Assembly: GCA_029260075.1 (NCBI GenBank)
Contig: JAJDDY010000050.1
Span: 1 to 57,892, forward strand
Length of the DNA: 57,892 nucleotides
Reading direction: 5' to 3'
DNA from: Phycisphaerae bacterium
GTDB taxonomy: Bacteria; Planctomycetota; Phycisphaerae; UBA1845
Shown here: one piece after another, positions 43,513 to 50,597 of the stretch
Position numbering within the stretch: the first letter of the stretch is position 1
How the letters are laid out: each line of letters opens with the position of its first letter
Notes under the pieces: model-generated
Told to the model about the DNA's origin: nothing
What the model saw: only the letters and a program-made list of their open reading frames with translations
The model's database searches: none
Position numbers and translations under genes: made by a program

Positions 43513-44231
43513 ACGGGTGTGGCGGCTGCGGTGGGTCTGACGTGTCCTGTGCGGACGTCTTCGACGAGTTCGCCGTCGCGGAGTGTGATGATCCGGTCGC
43601 ATCGGTCGGCCACTTCGGGCTCATGCGTGACGACGATGACTGTCTTGCCGTCGGCGTGGAGTTCGTCGAAGAGCTTGAGTATCATATCGCCGGTGGCGGT
43701 GTCGAGGTTTCCGGTTGGCTCGTCGGCCAAGATCAACAATGGGTCGTTAATTAGCGCGCGGGCGATGGCCGCTCGCTGCTGCTGGCCACCGGACAGTTCC
43801 GCCGGGCGGTGATGTCCGCGATCGCCAAGTCCAACACGTTCTGCGAGTTGTTTTGCCCTGGCCAGGCGTTCGTGGGGCGGTCGACCTTGATAGAACAGGG
43901 GGACTTCGAGGTTTTCGAGCACCGTCAACTGCGCGATCAAGTTAAAGCTCTGGAAGACGAACCCGATACGCTCGCCGCGAATTTCGGAAAGCTGATCATC
44001 GTCGAGACGGGCGACGTCGATGTCGCCTAGGAAATAGCGCCCGGAGGTCGGGCGGTCGAGACAACCGAGCAGGTTCATGAGCGTGCTCTTGCCCGACCCG
44101 CTTTGCCCGCGAATGGCCACAGATTCGCCCTCTTCAAAGTCGATCGACACGCCGCGTAGTGCGTGGACGCGCACGTCGCTCCCCGACGACCCGTAGAACT
44201 TGGTCATGTCTTTGATCGAGGCAATCGTCAC
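43509..44231 (-). CDS. ABC transporter ATPase, MacB/LolD type
   Basis: A 240-residue ATP-binding subunit. Walker A is GQSGSGKSTL near residue 41, the Q-loop is VFQSFNLIAQLTVLENLEVPL, the signature LSGGQQQRAAIARAL and Walker B LLILADEPTGNLD. These are those of the MacB/LolD/FtsE group that powers periplasmic export or lipoprotein release with an FtsX-like permease. The GTG start overlaps the stop of the HlyD gene by four bases (GTGA), so they are coupled. No permease gene is found after it. The TAG stop lies at the CTAG junction of a family A element. Confidence 0.92.
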   Translation of the reverse strand: MTIASIKDMTKFYGSSGSDVRVHALRGVSIDFEEGESVAIRGQSGSGKSTLMNLLGCLDRPTSGRYFLGDIDVARLDDDQLSEIRGERIGFVFQSFNLIAQLTVLENLEVPLFYQGRPPHERLARAKQLAERVGLGDRGHHRPAELSGGQQQRAAIARALINDPLLILADEPTGNLDTATGDMILKLFDELHADGKTVIVVTHEPEVADRCDRIITLRDGELVEDVRTGHVRPTAAATPV

Positions 44232-46045
44232 GGAGTGGACTGCTCCGTTGTGGTGTTCGACCCGGCGTGCGGTGTGTGGCTGGCGCCGTCGGCGACACGT
44301 TCCGTCGTTCCGTGACTGTCTGGCGTTGCAGCGTCTCCGTGTCGACTGGAACCTTTCGGGTAACTCCCGTGTTTGCCTTTCGCACCGGCCGGCGGGCCTT
44401 TACGACTCCCGGCCTTGTGAGATGCCGGTTTGCGCGAGGTGCGTGATGCGCCCATGCGCGAACCGCCGCGTTCGGACAGCGGTACGTCGGGGATCATACG
44501 CTTCTGGGCGTCCGAAAACGCCAGGAGAATACGATCACCGGTGGTGAGCCCGTTCGACACTTCCGCCCACTCGGTTCCGATCGCGCCGACGGTTATCTTG
44601 ACCGGCCCCACTTCCTTGGCGCCGTCGCGAAAGACGTATCGTTGACCGCTCTTGGAGTAGACAGCCTGTACTGGGACGGCGAGCTTGTCGTCGACGGATT
44701 CGACCAAGATCTCAGCGTGTGCGGTCACGCCGGGCTTGAGGGGGATGTCGACAGGATCAAGCTTGATCTCCGTTTCGTACTCTTTCAGATCGGGATTCAG
44801 CCAGCGGTTTTGCGAATCTGCGACGGCGGCGATCTTGGAAACCACGCCAGAGAATTTTCGATCGGGTATGCCCTCGATGGTCACGCGAGCGATTTGGCCG
44901 AGTTCCAATTTGTCGGTCTTGGCCTCGTGAATTCGAACGATGACCAACATGGCCGACGTGTCGGGAAGCGTCATGAGTATTTGTCGCTCATGAACGGTGG
45001 CACCCTCGCGAATCTGGCTATCGCTTGACATGAAGTGACGGCCTCCGCCGCCAGCGAAGTAGACCACGAAACCGTGGGTCGGCGCGTAGATGCGGCTGTT
45101 TTCCATCTGTCGGTGCAGCTTAGCCAACAGTTCTTGGATCAGTCCGAGTTCTTTTTCCTTCCCTTCCACAGCGCGTATTTTCTTGATCTCTTCAGCGTTC
45201 GCGTTTTTCAGGATGCGATCGGCTTCCTTATTGGCCTCTTCCAGGTCGGACTCACGTCGGCGAAGGTCGGCGATGTGGGTGTACTTCAGGAGCACGTCCT
45301 TGGACTGGTTGGCTTTGACAAGATCCCACTCTGCTTTTGTGAAGTTGAATTTGTCCTCTTGGAACTGCAGTTTGGTCACCCAGTCGCGTTTTAACAGCTG
45401 AGTTGCAGCCTCAAGGGCTTCCTTCCTTCGATCACGACTTATCTCTGCCTGTTTGATGGCGATGCCGGCGTCGGTAAGTTGCTGCTGCCATTCACCCTTT
45501 TGATATTTTTCAAGCTCGAGTTGGGCGAGTTCGATTTTCAGTTTGGCCTTGCGGTTGTCGCTGGCGTTCTTATCGCGTTGAATCTCCAGCTCGGTCTTGG
45601 CCGATTCGAACGCGGTGATGGCGTTGGTCTCTTTGAGCTCTTCCTGACTGATTCGGCTTTCCAGCTGATCGGTGGCCAATTCCACAAGGAGGTCGCCTTT
45701 TTTGACGGCCGTTCCTTCGGGTATCAGACTGATTATGGTGGAGCGGCCTTCGACCGCAGAGGCAATGTTGGTGGACTTGATCGGCTTGAGTTCACCCTTT
45801 TCGCGAAGGGTTACGCTGAAGCTGCGTTCGGCTACGGTGAACCGGTCCGCCTTGATTTCGTTTGAGGAGGATCCGAAGGCCCCCAATTGCCAAGCTCCGG
45901 CGGTTAGCCCTATCGCGGTAAGTAGCGCGGCGACGAACAGCACCTTGCCGCGTCCAGAGGGGGCGCCGCCGTATCCACTATCGGGCATAGCGGATGAAGA
46001 GAACGATTTCTTAGCTTTCGGCGGTGATGTTGTGCTTGACGTCAT
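44228..46045 (-). CDS. HlyD/MacA-family periplasmic adaptor
   Basis: Adaptor bridging an inner-membrane transporter and a TolC channel. The ATG at 46045, with GAAAGGG upstream, gives 605 residues. One N-terminal membrane helix lies near residues 35-52. The barrel-lipoyl region starts at SVTLREKGELKPIKSTNI, followed by a long coiled coil (about 135-300) rich in Glu, Lys and Ala. The return strands read IYAPTHGFVVYFAG, ATVHERQILMTLPDTSAMLVIVRIHEAKTDKLELGQIARVTIEG and LKPGVTAHAEILVESVDDKLAVPVQAV. The last 90 residues are a disordered Ser/Gly/Lys/His-rich tail unusual for the family. It precedes the ABC ATPase gene with a four-base overlap. Confidence 0.88.
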   Translation of the reverse strand: MTSSTTSPPKAKKSFSSSAMPDSGYGGAPSGRGKVLFVAALLTAIGLTAGAWQLGAFGSSSNEIKADRFTVAERSFSVTLREKGELKPIKSTNIASAVEGRSTIISLIPEGTAVKKGDLLVELATDQLESRISQEELKETNAITAFESAKTELEIQRDKNASDNRKAKLKIELAQLELEKYQKGEWQQQLTDAGIAIKQAEISRDRRKEALEAATQLLKRDWVTKLQFQEDKFNFTKAEWDLVKANQSKDVLLKYTHIADLRRRESDLEEANKEADRILKNANAEEIKKIRAVEGKEKELGLIQELLAKLHRQMENSRIYAPTHGFVVYFAGGGGRHFMSSDSQIREGATVHERQILMTLPDTSAMLVIVRIHEAKTDKLELGQIARVTIEGIPDRKFSGVVSKIAAVADSQNRWLNPDLKEYETEIKLDPVDIPLKPGVTAHAEILVESVDDKLAVPVQAVYSKSGQRYVFRDGAKEVGPVKITVGAIGTEWAEVSNGLTTGDRILLAFSDAQKRMIPDVPLSERGGSRMGASRTSRKPASHKAGSRKGPPAGAKGKHGSYPKGSSRHGDAATPDSHGTTERVADGASHTPHAGSNTTTEQSTP

Positions 46046-46429
46046 CGCGCTGCACCCTTTCTCGGCTGAAATCCCAGATACACTCGACGCGATCGGGGGG
46101 CTCAGTCCTATAGATCGACGCATCGTAGCGTATCAGGTTGAACGGAAATCGACAAAGATGATCTGCGTCAGAACCTGTCCGCATCGCGGGCTGATTACAC
46201 CAATGTTACACCGGGAGTTGTCGAAATCGATGGGGTCATTGTGCGTGAGCGGATTCCCTATCGGACCCCTCTGGGAAGAGGTGCGAGAAAGGATTCACGC
46301 ACCAGCAGCAGCACCAGCAGCAGCACCAGCACCAGCGATATTTGCTGGCGGTGCAGAACAAAGATGCGCGTACCGGCATTGCCACGAGATGGTGATTTCC
46401 GAACGTGCGTTTCGAACGTGTCGAAAGGT
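46046..46429. other. Gap inside the export operon with low-complexity repeats, no gene
   Basis: 384 bases between the TolC and HlyD genes. Apart from the family D repeat and CCAGCA units at 46281-46336, nothing recognisable is present. Open frames across the repeat give only Leu/Val or Ala/Pro runs. Confidence 0.45.
46281..46336. repeat. Family D repeat followed by a CAGCAC microsatellite
   Basis: GTGCGAGAAAGGATTCACGC matches the family D unit at 33859 and is followed by imperfect ACCAGCAGCAGC repeats for about 36 bases. The short units suggest slippage. Confidence 0.7.
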
Positions 46430-48223
46430 TCACGATCCGGTGTCGTGGCCGGTTCCCCATCGTCCGTCGTCGTCGATGCGAAGCGTGCCGGTATCACGCC
46501 TGAATTCGAGAATGGCCCGCCGGTAGTTGGCGATCGCCTGGGCGAGATCGTTTTCGGCCCGGAGCAAGTCATTTTCCGCGTCGACGACGTCCTGGTTTGT
46601 GGATCGCCCGAGGTCAACCTGAGCACGTGCCGCGTCCACACGCATGGCGTTTTCGTTCCGGTTGGCCACTTGGATTTTCTGCAGGCTGGTTTCCTGATCG
46701 ATGCGACGCGCGGCCCTTCGCACCTCGGAGCGGACCAAGTCCGTGAACTCCTCAAGGTTGCGTTCTTCTCGACGCAGAATTACGAGCGCCCGCCGGTGTG
46801 CCGTGGTTTCCTCCCAGCGGTCGCTCATTCTGACAGATATGGCCGCCTGCCATGTCGCCCGATCTTCGCGCAAACTACCCGGTCGTTGACGGTCCGCGTT
46901 CGAGTCCGTGGCGTAGGAACCCGAGAGCGTTAGGTCGGGGAGAATGGCATTCTTGGTGTTGACGACGCCGCGCCGGAAGTCATCCAACTGGTCGATACTA
47001 TTGAGCAGGTCGAGGCGATAGCGAACGGCTGTTGCGACTGCTTCGGTTTCTTGGACGTTGGGAAGAAGTCGGTCTACGGCGCTCGAACTCTCGTCGGCTT
47101 CCTGATCAACCACGTCGAGCCAACTGTCTACGGACATGCCGATGCGGATCTTGAAACGGTCGAGCGCCGTCGCGTATCGTTCCTTGGCGCTAACGAGTGC
47201 AGACTCGGAGCTTCTGAAGTTCGCCTTAGCACGCGGTGCTTCGGCGACGTCGCGACTCCGGCCCATTTTGCGGATGAATTCCGCCTTTTCCCAGTCGTTG
47301 CTACGGTTGTTATAACTCTTGAACGTGTTGGAGATGGCAGCCTTGGCTTGCTGGAGGTTGAAGTAATCCGCGGCAACACTGACGACGAAGAAACGTCGAA
47401 ACCGTTCGAACGTGCGCACCGCATAGATCAAATCGCGCTCGCGTTGATATCGGTTTTCGTAGGCGACGGGACCGGCGCCGCGAAGCAACGGCAGGTTGGC
47501 ACTGAGAATGACCTGCCCGGTGCTACCCTGGTCGACCATGTCACCGACTTGACGCGTGAGCGTGTGTATGGCTTGGGCGGTGAGGAAGCCGCCGAAGGGC
47601 AGCTCTTGGCGCACGGACACGTCGCTTACGGTTTGCATCGCGCGATCGAACTGCGGCGGAACGGCGCGATCGCCAGCGCCACTTAGCGTCGATTCCAGCC
47701 CGGCCATGAACCGTGGCGTCCAGAGATGCCGCTCTAGAGATAGGTCCAACGCGGCGAGATAGAGATCTTCCTTCGCATTTTGCAGGTCGCGGCCATGCAT
47801 TAGGGCGTAGGCGAGCACTTGCTCCAGGTTGTTGTGGATCACTCGGTCCTGCTGGTCGTCAGGAAAGATGCTCTGCGTCATCGGAGCAGCCTGCTCCTCG
47901 TCCGTTGTGACTTCGTCGACGTCTCCCGCGTTGTGTTCCTCGGCGGGTTCTTCTTCGGCGATGGCCACCTCTTCCGTCGGTCGAAACTCCGGCGGGATGT
48001 CCGCGCTCAGCGGGCTGGGTGTGAAGCTGTACATACTCCCGGCGGTACCGATCAGACCGTCGTCTTCGCGGATGCGTATGTCGTGTTGTTCGCCGAGGGC
48101 GGCCTCCTGGCGTTCATCAATCAGACTGTACACGCGGCGATCCGCCGACTTGATCACCGGTCCAGAGCAACCAGCCACAGCGAGCAGGGCGAGGGCGAGG
48201 AGGAGTTGCGCAATCCGTGTCAT
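46430..48223 (-). CDS. TolC-family outer-membrane efflux lipoprotein
   Basis: Outer-membrane channel partner of the adaptor and ABC ATPase. The 597-residue protein has a lipobox (LLAVAGC, Cys19), so it is a lipid-anchored TolC/OprM-type channel. An acidic linker (about 60-120, EEEPAEEHNAGDVDEVTTDEEQ) precedes two OEP-type repeats of long helices and strands. Typical repeats are LEQVLAYALMHGRDLQNAKEDLYLAALDL and LAQAIANYRRAILEFRRDTGTL at the end. ATG 48223 has AGAGG eight bases upstream. It is the first gene of the putative operon, which runs TolC, HlyD, ABC. Confidence 0.88.
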   Translation of the reverse strand: MTRIAQLLLALALLAVAGCSGPVIKSADRRVYSLIDERQEAALGEQHDIRIREDDGLIGTAGSMYSFTPSPLSADIPPEFRPTEEVAIAEEEPAEEHNAGDVDEVTTDEEQAAPMTQSIFPDDQQDRVIHNNLEQVLAYALMHGRDLQNAKEDLYLAALDLSLERHLWTPRFMAGLESTLSGAGDRAVPPQFDRAMQTVSDVSVRQELPFGGFLTAQAIHTLTRQVGDMVDQGSTGQVILSANLPLLRGAGPVAYENRYQRERDLIYAVRTFERFRRFFVVSVAADYFNLQQAKAAISNTFKSYNNRSNDWEKAEFIRKMGRSRDVAEAPRAKANFRSSESALVSAKERYATALDRFKIRIGMSVDSWLDVVDQEADESSSAVDRLLPNVQETEAVATAVRYRLDLLNSIDQLDDFRRGVVNTKNAILPDLTLSGSYATDSNADRQRPGSLREDRATWQAAISVRMSDRWEETTAHRRALVILRREERNLEEFTDLVRSEVRRAARRIDQETSLQKIQVANRNENAMRVDAARAQVDLGRSTNQDVVDAENDLLRAENDLAQAIANYRRAILEFRRDTGTLRIDDDGRWGTGHDTGS

Positions 48224-48261
48224 GGGTGGTACCTCTAAAAAGCGAAATTCCTACGATTAGC

Positions 48262-48400
48262 AAGCTGTTGAAAAAGTGCGGCACCGGCTACCAGTCGGTG
48301 ATCCATTGGCGATTCGCATCCTCTTGATGGGGACGCAGTAGCATATCACGTACGGGTTCGCGGTGACGCATTTGAATATCTGCATTGTTCAACAGTCTGC
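48262..48400. repeat. MITE-like element, family C
   Basis: 139 bases, AAGCTGTTGAAAAAGTGCGG to GCATTGTTCAACAGTCTGC, close in sequence to the copy at 40587. It lies between the divergent TolC and kinase genes, where their promoters should be. Confidence 0.8.
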
Positions 48401-48594
48401 AAAAGCCATTCAATGGACACGGGATACACCAAATCGACCCGATGCGTCAACCAGCGGCGACGCTGTCCGACACGTTTCCACACGGCGCAGAAGAGGTGAC
48501 ATTCTGGCTCCGGCGGAAGCGCTCCGGTAGGATACGCCGGTTTCCCGGTACAGGCTGAATATCGCGACGTCTCGAGCAGAGGTTCCGAATCGCC

Positions 48595-49971
48595 ATGGCG
48601 ATGAACACGCAGCCACATCCACAACTCCGGTTGGACACCGCAGATCGTCACGGGCGCGAGACCGGCTGCGACACGCGGTTGAAACGCGATGATGTTGCGT
48701 GGCGTATCTTGCCGTCGGAGCGCGAGCGGCTGCTAGGCGCCGGCGCGCCCGATTGGTTCGCCCTCGATACTGACGATCGCGCGTCGCTGGTCAAGGAAGG
48801 CCACCAGCGTCAAACCTGGCGCGTTTGTCTCGATGACCTCACGGTATACGCCAAGGTCGTGTGCGTCGATGGTTGGCCCGATCGACTCAAGGCGCTACTG
48901 GTGGGCACGACGGCTGATCGCGAGTGGGCCGCGTGTCGGCGGGCCGAGATTTTGGGCGTTCCAGCCGTACGGGCGCTGGCGGTTGGTGCTCGACGTGGTC
49001 GGGCTGCAGCAACGGTATTTGTGTCACAGGAGCAGGCTGGGTCGACCTCGCTTTATGAGGCTTGGCGAGATCGCGTAGGCGCGGGACCGCCGTATGGACG
49101 CCTCGCAAATGCCAAGCCGCTTATTGATGCAGCGGCGACGCTTTTCGCAGTGTCTCACGATCGCGGGTTCTTGCATGGCGACGCCCAGGCTGGGAACATT
49201 CTCGTTCAGCAGAGAGGCCCATGCGGCTGGGACGCATCCTTTGTTGACCTCGTCTCGGCAGACACCGTCGCAGCACCCGCGTCCATGCCATCCGCTTTCA
49301 AGTCACTGGTCCAATTCGATGAACAGTTCGATCCTCAGCCGACATCGCGAGAACGTCTGCGGTTTCTTTTGCGGTACCGCAGGCTGCGCGAACGCATCGA
49401 TCGTGGCGGACATCATTTCTCGAATCGGGCTTGGTTGCGTGCGCTCGCGCAAGTTTTTGAGGTTCACAATCGGCGGCTCGTTCACCATCGCGACCGCAGG
49501 CTTCGCCGACGCGGGAAGTATTTCACGACGGTATCGCTGGGCGCGGGTTGGCGGGCCACGATCACGTTGGCGCTGGCAAGGCGGCACATGTTTCCCGAGC
49601 GGCATATTCCCGATCGATCGGTCCGAGATTGGCAAGACCTGCTCGCACCGATTGTGGTGAACGGTTTCGAGTTAACAAACGTTCGGCAAGGGTTAGCCGC
49701 TCAGGGCTTGGACGTCGAGGTGCATCGGTACGAATCACTTTGGGCTCGCTTGGTCGCAACGCTTCGCGGCACGCGGCACCGGGACAAGTTCAATCATTGC
49801 CATCGAGAACGACATCGAAACAGACCGAGCCCACTCGTACTCGCCTTCCTGCATCATCGAACGTTGGGGTTGATCGATACGACCGTGGTGGTCATCGATA
49901 GCCATGCACGGGAGGTGAATCAGTCGTCGCCCCCCCTGGATCGAGCTACGGGACCCGTCTCGCACTCGTAG
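48595..49971 (+). CDS. Kinase-like protein of the LPS core/Kdo kinase (WaaP/InaA-like) type
   Basis: A 458-residue protein with the features of small-molecule kinases that phosphorylate sugar residues of lipopolysaccharide. The N-lobe has VYAKVVCVDG (the ATP-binding Lys is probably in YAKV). The catalytic loop reads FLHGDAQAGNIL, matching HxDxxxxN at about residues 197-204. The metal-binding aspartate is probably in SFVDLVSADTV. An Arg/His-rich region (300-340) may bind anionic glycans. The start ATG at 48595 has AGAGG about 12 bases away; an ATG at 48601 is the alternative. It may help decorate the envelope. It is not linked to the polysaccharide block. Confidence 0.75.
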   Translation: MAMNTQPHPQLRLDTADRHGRETGCDTRLKRDDVAWRILPSERERLLGAGAPDWFALDTDDRASLVKEGHQRQTWRVCLDDLTVYAKVVCVDGWPDRLKALLVGTTADREWAACRRAEILGVPAVRALAVGARRGRAAATVFVSQEQAGSTSLYEAWRDRVGAGPPYGRLANAKPLIDAAATLFAVSHDRGFLHGDAQAGNILVQQRGPCGWDASFVDLVSADTVAAPASMPSAFKSLVQFDEQFDPQPTSRERLRFLLRYRRLRERIDRGGHHFSNRAWLRALAQVFEVHNRRLVHHRDRRLRRRGKYFTTVSLGAGWRATITLALARRHMFPERHIPDRSVRDWQDLLAPIVVNGFELTNVRQGLAAQGLDVEVHRYESLWARLVATLRGTRHRDKFNHCHRERHRNRPSPLVLAFLHHRTLGLIDTTVVVIDSHAREVNQSSPPLDRATGPVSHS

Positions 49972-49994
49972 TTCCGTCGTTAATAGACATGTGG

Positions 49995-50181
49995 CTAATA
50001 CAGCGTCACACCTTAATCTTCGGGTTGTCGCGCCGGAACGACCGGAACCAGGTGCGCGGGGGTCAGAGCCCACCGCGCTAGCGGTGGGACCAGTCCGCGG
50101 GCTGGCGCCCGCGGCTCTGAGGCCGTACGAACCGACGAGCCAATCCCAAGACCCACAAGAGGACGTGTAACCCTGCACTAG
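49995..50181. repeat. MITE-like element, family B
   Basis: 187 bases, CTAATACAGCGTCACACCTT to GTGTAACCCTGCACTAG, with the same inner hairpins (CCGCGGGC...GCCCGCGG) as the copy at 35062. The left CTAG is altered to CTAA. Confidence 0.78.
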
Positions 50182-50597
50182 GCTCGGTAGTTCCGCCGTT
50201 TCCCCATAAGGGGTCGGTCTTGGTGTGGCCTCGGGCGTCGGGTTGACACGAAAGTTGCCCGCTCCAACAATATCCGGGACGGGCGTTGAGTCGGACGCGC
50301 ACGGTCCGTTGAAATCAGCAGACGCTTTGGTGTGTACCGGTTTCTGCTGGTGGACACGCTGATTGGGAGCCCTGCGGTGCGTTTTCGATGGACCGTCGGG
50401 GAGTCGTCCGAACTAGGGGCTGTCTCTCTGCCTGTGGGGCGGTAGCGGAGGCTCCTTTTGTTGCGAGGCATCCTCCATCGATGTGCTGCGTCACCCGCAG
50501 GCGTCTCAGGCGGACAGCCCGGCGACGCCGATTCCCACTGCGAGCTAATGACACGGCGGTCCGGCACACGCGTGCGGGCAGGAAAGGTTGACACTGA
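50182..50597. other. Intergenic region before the subtilase gene, no gene recognised
   Basis: 415 bases with only weak open frames of Arg-rich composition on both strands. I see no repeat copy or clear promoter. AGGAAAGG near 50580 is the probable ribosome-binding site of the subtilase. Confidence 0.4.
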
